IMG/VR virus record: IMGVR_UViG_3300041809_001828
Coordinates: 1-25,958 of that record
Length of the DNA stretch: 25,958 nucleotides
Strand: one strand, 5' to 3'
From: a virus
The notes below the pieces were generated by a model. The model was not told the DNA's origin, made no database searches, and saw only the letters and a list, made by a program, of their open reading frames with translations. The number at the start of each line of letters is the position of its first letter. The stretch's first letter is position 1. This document shows positions 5,832 to 11,753 of this stretch, piece by piece. The translations under genes and the position numbers were made by a program.

Positions 5832-6941
5832 CTAAACCCTCAGCGGCATGACGACGGCGATCTGGTCGGGCAGGCTGAGATCGCGGAACAATGTCGGCGA
5901 GCCGGGGCTGTCGAGCTCGATCGTCAGTGTCGGGTTGGGGAGCGGGCCGAGCGTGTCCAGCAGGTATTTTGCCGCGAAGCCGATCTCGATCGGCTCGACG
6001 TCGATGTCGAGGTCGATCGTCTCGCTGGCCGAACCGGCGTCCGGGTTGGCGGTCGACAGGGTCAGCGCGCGATCGGCGAAGGACAACTTGACCGTGCCGC
6101 CGTGCGCGCTCGAGACAATCGACACGCGCTCGATCGCCGCGGCGAAAGCGTCGCGGTTCAAGGCGACCTTGGTCGCGTTGGCCGGAATGACGCGGCGGTA
6201 CTCGGGGAAGGTCCCGTCGATCAGCCTGCTCGACAGCGCAACGTCGCCGGCCTCGACCCGGATCTGGACCGTCGACAGCGCGACCTTGACCTCGCCGCCT
6301 TCGGCGACGCCGCCGATGAGGCGAGCGATCTCGACGCAGGCGAGCCGCGGCACGATGACGGCCGGCGCGCCCGCCGCGCCCGCGGGCAGGGCGACGTCGC
6401 GCAGCGCCAGGCGATGGCCGTCGGTGGCGACGGCGCGTAAGATGGGCGGCTCGGCGCTCGCCTCGAGGAAGATTCCGTTGAGGTAATAGCGCGTCTCCTC
6501 GGTCGAGATCGCATAAGCCGTGTCGGCGATCAGCGCGCCGAGCATCGCGGCCGGCATGGTGAATTCATGGGTCGGCGGCGTCCGGTCGAAGTCGGGGAAG
6601 TCTTCGGCCGGCAGGGTCGCGAGGGCGAAGCGGGCGCGGCCCTGGCGGATGGTCAGCTTATCGTCGGCGAGCTCGAAGCCGACTTCGCCATCGGGCGCGA
6701 GCTTGCGCAGGATGTCGGCGAGAATGTGCGCCGGCGCGGTGATCCGGCCGGGGCGCTCGACCTTCGCCTCGGCGCGCGCGGCGAGCTGCTTGTCGAGATC
6801 GGTGGCGACGATCGCCAGGCCGTCGCCGCGCGCGTCGATCACCAGGTTGCTGAGGATCGGGATGGTCGTTCGCGACGCCGCGATCTTGGCGGCCGGCGCG
6901 ATCGCCCAGAGCAAAGGCTTGACGGCGGCGGTGAAGCGCAT
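5832..6941 (-). CDS. dnaN: DNA polymerase III beta subunit (sliding clamp), phage copy
   Basis: The ring-shaped clamp tethers DNA polymerase III to template. The 369-aa length matches full bacterial clamps, and all three domains can be followed. Domain 1: PLLWAIAPAAKIAASRTTIP and ILSNLVIDARGDGLAIVATD. Domain 2: the segment with AMLGALIADTAYAISTEETR and YYLNGIFLE, then ATDGHRLAL. Domain 3: LIDGTFPEYRRVIP, then a C-terminal VVMPLRV, the normal P-M-R-type clamp ending. I chose the ATG at 6941, with AAGGA upstream. The frame continues to 7286 but crosses the inverted repeat and is low-complexity. A polymerase is not seen in this window, so the clamp probably works with host Pol III or competes with the host clamp. 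Confidence 0.95.
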   Translation of the reverse strand: MRFTAAVKPLLWAIAPAAKIAASRTTIPILSNLVIDARGDGLAIVATDLDKQLAARAEAKVERPGRITAPAHILADILRKLAPDGEVGFELADDKLTIRQGRARFALATLPAEDFPDFDRTPPTHEFTMPAAMLGALIADTAYAISTEETRYYLNGIFLEASAEPPILRAVATDGHRLALRDVALPAGAAGAPAVIVPRLACVEIARLIGGVAEGGEVKVALSTVQIRVEAGDVALSSRLIDGTFPEYRRVIPANATKVALNRDAFAAAIERVSIVSSAHGGTVKLSFADRALTLSTANPDAGSASETIDLDIDVEPIEIGFAAKYLLDTLGPLPNPTLTIELDSPGSPTLFRDLSLPDQIAVVMPLRV

Positions 6942-6960
6942 GGCGGGTTCCTTGGGGGAT

Positions 6961-7024
6961 GCGAATGGCGAGTGGCGAATGGCGAGTGGGAGGGGCGAAC
7001 GGCCATTCGCCATTCGCCATTCGC
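6961..7024. repeat. inverted repeat of GCGAATGGC units between dnaN and the DUF2303 gene
   Basis: Two 23-bp arms (6961-6983 and 7002-7024) are complementary with one mismatch around an 18-nt loop. Each arm is itself made of a short direct repeat, GCGAATGGC / GCGAGTGGC on the left and GCCATTCGC repeated on the right. It fills most of the 91-bp gap between the two genes, 20 bp upstream of the dnaN start. As RNA it would form a very stable hairpin in the leftward transcript. It looks like an inserted palindromic element. Confidence 0.85.
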
Positions 7025-7032
7025 AGGCGGCG

Positions 7033-7986
7033 TTAGCCGCCGATCTCCGGCGCGCCTTCGAAGGCCGGGAGCGCCGTCTGTTTGACGGCGATGGCGAAGT
7101 CGCTCTGCACGCGCTCGCGCAGCAGGACTTCCCAGCGGTAGAGGTTGTAGCTCCACAGGATCGTTCCCTCGCCGGGAACGACGCGGTAGCGCAGGCGCGC
7201 CGGGATGCGCACCACCGAGCCGTCGAGGAAGACCGGCAGGCACAGCATGAACAGGCCGGGGACGACCAGTTTCTTGCCCTTCGCATCCTTGTGCTCAGTC
7301 GAGAACTGGAGCTCGCTTTCGCCGCTCTGCATCATGAAGGCGTTGGTCACTCGCTCTTCGACGTTGACGCGCAGGCCGCGCGACAGGTCGATCATCTCGG
7401 TCGGCAGGGCAAACTTGCTGCGGAACAGCTTTTCGAACGCCTCGATTTCACCATCCATCGGCGCCGACATGTCGGCGATATGGTCTTCGACGAAGGTCGC
7501 AAAATCGTTCTGGTTGAACGGCTCGCCGTTGTGATCGACCCAGGCCTTGAACTCGTCGGTCAGCGGGAAGGCGTAGCTGATCCGATGCTGGCAATTGTCG
7601 GCGTCTTTTGCGGTGTGGTAGTCGATCACCGCCGTCAGCGCCGGTTCCGGCCAGGTCGTCTTGGCGAACAGCGCCGAGTTGGCGCCCTTGTGCAGCTCGA
7701 CCAGGTCGATGAAGCTCGCCAGCGTCGTCACCTGGGCGGTGCCTTTGCGGCGCTCGGGTTTGAGCCGCCAGGCTTCGAACAGGTCGCGCAGAGACGCGTG
7801 GCTGGCTTTGGGCCCCTCGGTCACTTCGACCGGGATGACCGACGGCAGGCCGGCGACGCCCGAGGGCGGCGAAAGCGACGTCACGCTGACCTTGCCGGCG
7901 GCTTTCTGCGCCAATTCTGCGAAGGTCTTGATCGCCTCAGCGTCGCCGCTCGACAGCCCGGCGACGTGGGTTTGGGCTTGGCTCAT
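7033..7986 (-). CDS. DUF2303 (YfdQ-like) protein
   Basis: The 317-aa protein matches the DUF2303/YfdQ family of temperate phages. Recognisable points are the segment LRDLFEAWRLKPERRKGTAQ, then SFIDLVELHKGANSALFA, the conserved AVIDYH and HRISYAFPLTDEFKAW, DFATFVEDHIADM, and the beta-rich C-terminus with FMLCLPVFLDG and RVQSDFAIAVKQT. Function in this family is not established; genes of this type commonly sit in early operons with recombination or replication genes. It starts at an ATG with GAGGA upstream, and 46 bp separates its stop from the next element of the operon. The soluble sequence has no membrane segment. Confidence 0.9.
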   Translation of the reverse strand: MSQAQTHVAGLSSGDAEAIKTFAELAQKAAGKVSVTSLSPPSGVAGLPSVIPVEVTEGPKASHASLRDLFEAWRLKPERRKGTAQVTTLASFIDLVELHKGANSALFAKTTWPEPALTAVIDYHTAKDADNCQHRISYAFPLTDEFKAWVDHNGEPFNQNDFATFVEDHIADMSAPMDGEIEAFEKLFRSKFALPTEMIDLSRGLRVNVEERVTNAFMMQSGESELQFSTEHKDAKGKKLVVPGLFMLCLPVFLDGSVVRIPARLRYRVVPGEGTILWSYNLYRWEVLLRERVQSDFAIAVKQTALPAFEGAPEIGG

Positions 7987-8016
7987 TGTGGGTCCTCTTG
8001 CGTGATGGCCTGATCG

Positions 8017-8373
8017 TCAGGCCGGTTGAGCGGTGCTGCGGCCGTCCGCACGCGTCTCGGCGACGCGCGGGCCGAACATTTCCATCTGGCTGGGGTGTTC
8101 GACCGACAGGCCGTGGTCGACCGACCAGAACGGCGTCGGCGCGAAGCCCTTCTCTTCGGGCAGCTTGGCCTTGACGGTCGGCTTGACGTCGACGCGGCCC
8201 TGCACGAACGAAAAGTCGAAGGTGACGGTGAGCGTCGCCTTGCCCTTCTCGTCGGGGCAGGCGTCGAGCGCCTCCATGATGCGGGCGAGCTGGTCGTCGC
8301 ATTTCTCGGTGAAGCGGCCGCGGCTCAGAAGACCGAGCGTTTCGGCGAAAGAGCGGATGATGCGTTTGGCCAT
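8017..8373 (-). CDS. hypothetical early phage protein (118 aa)
   Basis: I have no firm name for it. The product has an N-terminal helix pair (IRSFAETLGLLSRGRFTEKC and DDQLARIMEALDAC), then a beta segment (KATLTVTFDFSFVQGRVDVK) and a conserved-looking FAPTPFWSVDHGLSVEHPSQ before a variable tail. I chose the ATG at 8373, which has AAAGGA 6 bp upstream; longer frames upstream are shadows. It sits directly upstream of the DUF2303 gene, a pairing that probably reflects a shared early function. No catalytic motif is visible. Confidence 0.7.
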   Translation of the reverse strand: MAKRIIRSFAETLGLLSRGRFTEKCDDQLARIMEALDACPDEKGKATLTVTFDFSFVQGRVDVKPTVKAKLPEEKGFAPTPFWSVDHGLSVEHPSQMEMFGPRVAETRADGRSTAQPA

Positions 8374-8399
8374 GCGGAGTCCTTTCGGTTGGGTTTGGC

Positions 8400-8735
8400 T
8401 CAGGCGCTTTTGAGCAGCCGCGCGCGGGTCTCGGCGCGGCGGCGGATGACCGCGGCGATGGCGCGGCCGTTGCGCGTCGCGCGGTAGAAGGGGCCGAGCG
8501 ACGGGCCGCACGGAACGGAGGCGTAGCGCTGCTCGGCGAGGCCGCGGGCGCGCAAGGCGACAAGCGTCGAAGGTGCGAAAGCCTGTGCGTTGGCAGCTGT
8601 CGCGCGGCGGTAGCCGCCAGCGGAAAGCCACAGATCGCCGATCGACAGTTCGTCGATCGCGGCCCGCATCGTCTTGGTCAGCCCTTCGAGCGGGTCGCGC
8701 TTGCGCCAATGACCGGCGGCGTAGACAGCGGTCAT
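8400..8735 (-). CDS. hypothetical protein (111 aa)
   Basis: Unrecognised. The middle (residues about 18-75) contains helices and a short possible winged-helix pattern (TMRAAIDELSIGDLWLSAGG, then FAPSTLVALRARGLAEQRY), followed by YRATRNGRAIAAVIRRRAET. This resembles, without proof, a winged-helix DNA-binding domain. It is basic overall. Its ATG overlaps the stop of the gene upstream as ATGA. Confidence 0.6.
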   Translation of the reverse strand: MTAVYAAGHWRKRDPLEGLTKTMRAAIDELSIGDLWLSAGGYRRATAANAQAFAPSTLVALRARGLAEQRYASVPCGPSLGPFYRATRNGRAIAAVIRRRAETRARLLKSA

Positions 8736-9064
8736 TGGGCGCTTCCCTCGCCGGCGTCGCGCGCGAGGCTCAGCTTCTCGGCGTAGGATTCGTGGACGCG
8801 CAGGAAGGCCAGCGCGGCTTCGAAGATCGGCGTCGCCGCCGCGGCGAGCGGTTGGCGGCCCGGGCAGTCGCTCTCCGGCGCGTCGACCGCCAGACCGCGC
8901 AGGATCTGCAGCCGCATCTCTTCGTCGAGGAAGCGCTCGATCGCCGGTCGGCGCAGCCGGATCAGCAGCGCGCAGGTGGCCAGCGACGTCAGGACCCGGT
9001 CGAGCGACTCGCTGAGCTCGACGATGTCGGTCGGCGTCGCGGCGGCGGCGAAGGCTGCCGACAT
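8732..9064 (-). CDS. hypothetical helical protein (110 aa)
   Basis: Unrecognised and almost wholly alpha-helical by eye: PTDIVELSESLDRVLTSLAT, LLIRLRRPAIERFLDEEMRL and IFEAALAFLRVHESYAEKLS. I chose the ATG at 9064; a GTG immediately before it would add one residue. It ends in an ATGA overlap with the next gene and is separated from the 47-aa membrane peptide upstream by 7 bp. No cysteines or metal sites suggest an enzyme. Confidence 0.6.
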   Translation of the reverse strand: MSAAFAAAATPTDIVELSESLDRVLTSLATCALLIRLRRPAIERFLDEEMRLQILRGLAVDAPESDCPGRQPLAAAATPIFEAALAFLRVHESYAEKLSLARDAGEGSAQ

Positions 9065-9071
9065 CACGCGC

Positions 9072-9215
9072 TCACCACGCCAGGCCGCGGCCGGCGGCGA
9101 TTAGGCTGTCGACGACCGGCGCCAGGCCGATGACGAAGGCGGCGACGCCCAAGGCGGCGAAGACGTCGCCGAGGGTGATCGGATCGCCGGAGAGGGGGAA
9201 GGGCAGGCGGGACAT
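9072..9215 (-). CDS. 47-aa single-pass membrane peptide, first gene of the leftward operon
   Basis: The product reads MSRLPFPLSGDPITLGDVFA, continuing with a hydrophobic helix at about residues 18-38 (ALGVAAFVIGLAPVVDSLI) and ending AAGRGLAW. AGAGAGG lies 6 bp upstream of the ATG, and the predicted PL start is about 23 nt upstream. Being first after the repressed promoter, it should be made as soon as the repressor is lost. Small early membrane peptides in phages often act in superinfection exclusion or on the host envelope; nothing in the sequence decides this. Confidence 0.65.
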   Translation of the reverse strand: MSRLPFPLSGDPITLGDVFAALGVAAFVIGLAPVVDSLIAAGRGLAW

Positions 9216-9244
9216 GGGCGGCCTCTCTGATGAGGATACCCGTG

Positions 9245-9273
9245 AATATTCCCCATTTTGGGGAACATGTCAA
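9245..9273 (-). promoter_or_regulatory. leftward early promoter PL
   Basis: On the minus strand there is a perfect TTGACA (9268-9273), a 17-bp spacer and AATATT (9245-9250). Operator OL1 occupies the spacer, and OL2 touches the upstream side of -35. Repressor bound to OL1 would block RNA polymerase directly. The promoter would drive the whole leftward operon from the 47-aa peptide to int. Confidence 0.8.
9249..9265. promoter_or_regulatory. operator OL1
   Basis: TTCCCCATTTTGGGGAA has perfect 7-bp arms with a 3-bp centre. It lies between -35 and -10 of PL. It is the consensus member of the operator set. Confidence 0.8.
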
Positions 9274-9288
9274 TCCCAAATTGGGGAA
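9272..9288. promoter_or_regulatory. operator OL2
   Basis: AATCCCAAATTGGGGAA has a consensus right arm (TGGGGAA) and a left arm matching at five of seven positions. It overlaps the PL -35 box by two bases, and its centre is 23 bp from that of OL1. Confidence 0.65.
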
Positions 9289-9301
9289 TTACTGCCCGTT
9301 T

Positions 9302-9871
9302 CTACTTGGGCCGGATATAGCGCACCCGCGCCGCCCACTCGATTCGCACGTCGTACATCGGCGGCCCAACATTCGCGAAGAGGGTCCAGCACCCGGGCAA
9401 CTGGCCGTGCCGCAACGTTTTGACGACGACGCGGCGGTCCTCAAGCCCACAGACGCAGATGCGGCCAATCAGGCTCTCGTCTGGCGGCGTGCGCACCTCG
9501 TCGTAGAACAGGAGCGCGCCGTCAAAGAAGGCGCCGAGGGAGTCACCGCGAACTTCGACCGCGACGGTGCGTGGGCCGGTCCCCTCTGGGGCGTCCACGT
9601 CTCCCAGGCCGCCGTCACCATCGCCATAGGTGATTGCATCTGACCCGGCGCGCACCATGCCGACTACCGGGACTAGCTGTCCAGCTGCACCGAGCACTTC
9701 GCGTTCGGTTGCGTCGAAGGCGCGCATCGCTGACTCAATGTACTCCTTCGTCAGGCGCCGCTCGCCACGCTCTAGCTTGATGAACTGGCCGCGCGAGACG
9801 TTCATCGCCTCGCCCGCTTGATCGTGCGTCCAGCCCTTCCGAAGCCGTAGTTTCTTCAGGCCGTTCCCCAT
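9302..9871 (-). CDS. CI/LexA-like prophage repressor (HTH plus S24 peptidase domain)
   Basis: It represses both early promoters and keeps the prophage dormant. In the 189-aa product, residues about 3-60 form an XRE-type helix-turn-helix (LKKLRLRKGWTHDQAGEAMN, then VSRGQFIKLERGERRL). The C-terminal half is an S24 domain with likely catalytic Ser111 (VRGDSL) and Lys151 (VVVKTL). A candidate Ala75-Gly76 self-cleavage bond sits in MVRAGSD, so RecA-stimulated cleavage and SOS induction are likely. I chose the ATG at 9871. That codon lies inside operator OR1, so the repressor may block its own expression. There is no clear ribosome-binding site; an upstream in-frame ATG at 9970 is possible but would cross two operators. 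Confidence 0.9.
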   Translation of the reverse strand: MGNGLKKLRLRKGWTHDQAGEAMNVSRGQFIKLERGERRLTKEYIESAMRAFDATEREVLGAAGQLVPVVGMVRAGSDAITYGDGDGGLGDVDAPEGTGPRTVAVEVRGDSLGAFFDGALLFYDEVRTPPDESLIGRICVCGLEDRRVVVKTLRHGQLPGCWTLFANVGPPMYDVRIEWAARVRYIRPK

Positions 9872-9880
9872 GTTGGGGAG
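9864..9880. promoter_or_regulatory. operator OR1, covering the repressor start codon
   Basis: TTCCCCATGTTGGGGAG has a perfect left arm and a right arm with one mismatch. On the minus strand its middle contains the ATG chosen for the repressor. Occupancy would stop repressor transcription and so autoregulate it. Confidence 0.7.
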
Positions 9881-9906
9881 AGTGCCATCGCGCCCTGCGT
9901 CGCGCG

Positions 9907-9923
9907 CGCCCCAATTTGGGGAA
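9907..9923. promoter_or_regulatory. operator OR2
   Basis: CGCCCCAATTTGGGGAA has a perfect right arm and two mismatches at the outer left arm. It lies between the repressor start and PR, upstream of the PR -35 box. Confidence 0.7.
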
Positions 9924-9931
9924 CTTCTCGC

Positions 9932-9961
9932 TTGACAATCTTCCCCAAAACGGGGAAGTAT
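9932..9961 (+). promoter_or_regulatory. rightward early promoter PR
   Basis: A perfect TTGACA (9932-9937) is followed after 18 bp by AAGTAT (9956-9961), with operator OR3 inside the spacer, the same layout as PL. The -10 box is weaker than that of PL. The predicted start point, about 7 bp after the -10 box, falls at or next to the ATG of the Cro-like gene. Confidence 0.7.
9941..9957. promoter_or_regulatory. operator OR3
   Basis: TTCCCCAAAACGGGGAA has a perfect left arm and one mismatch on the right. It sits between the -35 and -10 boxes of PR. Confidence 0.75.
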
Positions 9962-9968
9962 TGTGGCC

Positions 9969-10502
9969 ATGGACCTCGGCTCCTTCATGAAGGCGAACGG
10001 CCTCGACGACGCGGCGATGGCCGTGTTGATCGGCGGTTGCAGCGCTTCCGCGGTGAAGAAGTGGCGCTATCGCGAGCGCGTTCCGCGTTCCGACCATCTG
10101 CACCGGATTGCGGAAGCGACCGGCGGCCAAGTGACTGCAAACGATCTGCTCGGCGGCGCTCCGCGCGCCAGCGGCGGCGCTGTAGCGCCCGTCGCGCCGG
10201 CCGTCGCCCACGAAAACGAAGCTCTCTCCCTGGCGCAGCGATCGCGCGAAGTCCTGACGCAACAGCTCGACGATTCGAGCGCGCAATTGGCGCGGCAACG
10301 CGACCCGGGCCGCCCCGCCGCCACGCTCTCATGCGACGAGGTCGAGACCTTAGGCGTCGGGCACGAGCACGAAGCGCCGCCGCCGCGCGAGCCCGCTGAA
10401 CCCGCCTCGCACGGCCACGAAGGCGCGCCGGCCGCGAGCAGCGGCGAGGGGCGCGCCGCGCCGGCCGAATATCCGTACGAAGACGAGGACGGGGGGGCAT
10501 GA
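9969..10502 (+). CDS. Cro-like (YdaS-type) HTH regulator with long disordered tail
   Basis: The first ~60 of 177 residues match small YdaS/Cro-type regulators: MDLGSFMKANGLDDAAMAVL, then GGCSASAVKKWRYRERVPRS and the typical RIAEATGGQVTANDLL. It probably competes with the repressor for the TTCCCC operators and favours lytic growth. The remaining ~115 residues are low-complexity (Ala/Pro/Glu-rich, ending EYPYEDEDGGA), unusual for Cro proteins, which are often under 90 residues. I chose the ATG at 9969; a GTG at 9963 is in frame. There is no room for a ribosome-binding site after the predicted PR start, so the message may be leaderless. The stop overlaps the next ATG (ATGA). Confidence 0.82.
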   Translation: MDLGSFMKANGLDDAAMAVLIGGCSASAVKKWRYRERVPRSDHLHRIAEATGGQVTANDLLGGAPRASGGAVAPVAPAVAHENEALSLAQRSREVLTQQLDDSSAQLARQRDPGRPAATLSCDEVETLGVGHEHEAPPPREPAEPASHGHEGAPAASSGEGRAAPAEYPYEDEDGGA

Positions 10503-10699
10503 CCACGTTTCCTTTCGCGCCGGCTGCGGCCGGCGCTTCCGAGGCCCCTGGTGGGCGTTCCTCCCCAACTGGCGCGGCGATGCGCCTCCACATCGCCGCG
10601 CCGCTTTCGGACGGGTGGATCGCGCGGGGCGGAATCGTCTCGGCATGGTCGACGCTGGCGCTGGCCGTCGCGTTGCTGGCGCTGCGGTTGTGGGGGTGA
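10499..10699 (+). CDS. small membrane protein (66 aa)
   Basis: The ATG overlaps the Cro-like stop as ATGA. The first 40 residues are Ala/Gly/Pro-rich and then polar (RLHIAAPLSDGWIARGG). The C-terminus is a hydrophobic segment, IVSAWSTLALAVALLALRLW (about residues 46-65), so a C-tail-anchored or single-pass inner membrane protein is likely. Family unknown. It mirrors the 47-aa membrane peptide at the head of the leftward operon. Confidence 0.6.
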   Translation: MTTFPFAPAAAGASEAPGGRSSPTGAAMRLHIAAPLSDGWIARGGIVSAWSTLALAVALLALRLWG

Positions 10700-10790
10700 A
10701 GCATCGGAACGGGCCCTCCTGACGCCGCCAGTTAAGGCGCCGGTGGGTTCCTTGGGCGGGGAAATCCCGTCCTCAGAGGGGGATTGTTGC

Positions 10791-11120
10791 GTGAGCGTGA
10801 AAGCGGAAGCCGCGAGTCTGTTGCGCGAGATGGTCGCGCCGCCCGCGCCGGGCGAGAGCGTCAAGGCGCTGATCGGCCGGGCGGCCCGCGCCAGCGGGCT
10901 GTCGTTCATCCGCGCCAAGAAACTCTGGTACGGCGAGGCGCAAACGATCCTCGCCGAAGAAATGGACGCTCTGCGCGCAACGACGCGCCGACGATGCGGG
11001 GACAAAAATGCGGTTCGATCCGAAAGCCAAACGTTGGGGGCCTCAATCGAACGAATCGAAGCCGAATTGGCGCGATTGCGTTCGCACCTGGAGGGCCTGG
11101 CGGCTGCTCCGCCGCGCTGA
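10791..11120 (+). CDS. hypothetical protein (109 aa), predicted helical
   Basis: I chose the GTG at 10791 because AGAGGGGG lies upstream at the right distance and the protein from there looks conserved: VKAEAASLLREMVAPPAPGE, then SVKALIGRAARASGLSFIRA, KKLWYGEAQTILAEEMDALR and a C-terminal coiled coil (SIERIEAELARLRSHLEGLA). The N-terminal 60 residues resemble small HTH-like proteins found before primase genes in alphaproteobacterial phages. The frame is open far upstream (10551) but that extension overlaps the membrane-protein gene. The gap 10700-10790 holds only this start region. Confidence 0.7.
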   Translation: MSVKAEAASLLREMVAPPAPGESVKALIGRAARASGLSFIRAKKLWYGEAQTILAEEMDALRATTRRRCGDKNAVRSESQTLGASIERIEAELARLRSHLEGLAAAPPR

Positions 11121-11199
11121 GCGCCTCGTCGCCCACGCCCGCCGCTTGCGCGTCAAGGCCGACGCGCTGCTCGGCGTCGACGACTGGCAGGGCGCATAA
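11008..11199 (+). CDS. hypothetical basic protein (63 aa)
   Basis: It begins MRFDPKAKRWGPQSNESKPN and continues as a basic helix-rich segment (RAWRLLRRAERLVAHARRLR). Its first 113 bp overlap the end of the preceding gene in another frame, and its stop overlaps the next ATG (TAATG). The overlap is long for a real gene pair, but the tight junction at the 3' end supports translation. No family recognised. Confidence 0.5.
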   Translation: MRFDPKAKRWGPQSNESKPNWRDCVRTWRAWRLLRRAERLVAHARRLRVKADALLGVDDWQGA

Positions 11200-11753
11200 T
11201 GGCCAAGCGCAACGGCCTGTGGCACGCCGAGGCGATGGCGCTGGCCGATCGCTACTCGCCGGCGACCATCGCCCTGATCGTCCATGTCAGCGAGCGCCAT
11301 GTGCGGCGGCTGTTGGCCGCGAACCTACGCGGCGGGGCGGCGAGCGACCAGCGCGCGCCGCGCGAGATGCTCGAGGCGATCATCGAACCCACTCCCGTCT
11401 ATGCGCCCGCCGCGCCGCGCCGCGCCGAAGCCGTTGCGGCGCTCGCCGGCGGGGCGAGCGTCGCAGCGACGTCGCGCCAGCTCGGCTGCACGCGCGCCCA
11501 GGTCGATCGCATGCGCGACAGCGCGGTCCTCGCCGGCGACCTCGAGCCGCCGAACGACGATGGCGCGCCGCGGGCGAAGCAAGACGCCGAGCGCCGCTGC
11601 GCCGCCCATCTCGCCGACCTGGTCGCGGTCTACGGCCCGCGCTCGCCGTTCGAATACGCCATCGCGCCCGGCCCGGCGCGCTTCGTCGCCCACGGCGGCT
11701 ACCAGGGCTCCGGCGGCTCGAGCCCGGCGGCGGCTTGCGCGGACGTCGGGTGA
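11199..11753 (+). CDS. putative helix-turn-helix protein (184 aa)
   Basis: Two HTH-like stretches are visible. At about residues 12-40: AMALADRYSPATIALIVHVS then ERHVRRLLAAN. At about residues 77-108: VAALAGGASVAATSRQLGCT then RAQVDRMRDSA. Both fit resolvase/sigma-like DNA-recognition helices. The C-terminal ~45 residues (HLADLVAVYGPRSPFEYAIA and later) may form a small separate domain. It precedes the primase with a TGATG overlap, so a role in origin recognition or in regulating replication is plausible but unproven. Confidence 0.7.
   Translation: MAKRNGLWHAEAMALADRYSPATIALIVHVSERHVRRLLAANLRGGAASDQRAPREMLEAIIEPTPVYAPAAPRRAEAVAALAGGASVAATSRQLGCTRAQVDRMRDSAVLAGDLEPPNDDGAPRAKQDAERRCAAHLADLVAVYGPRSPFEYAIAPGPARFVAHGGYQGSGGSSPAAACADVG

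Noticed and set aside
6942-7286. In-frame upstream extension of dnaN
   Set aside because: It crosses the palindromic element and the end of the DUF2303 gene and adds sequence foreign to clamps; the ATG at 6941 gives a standard length.
10784-11752. In-frame upstream extension of the primase
   Set aside because: The translation is Arg/Pro/Ala-rich and overlaps three better-supported genes; the ATG at 11753 has a clean overlap with the preceding stop.
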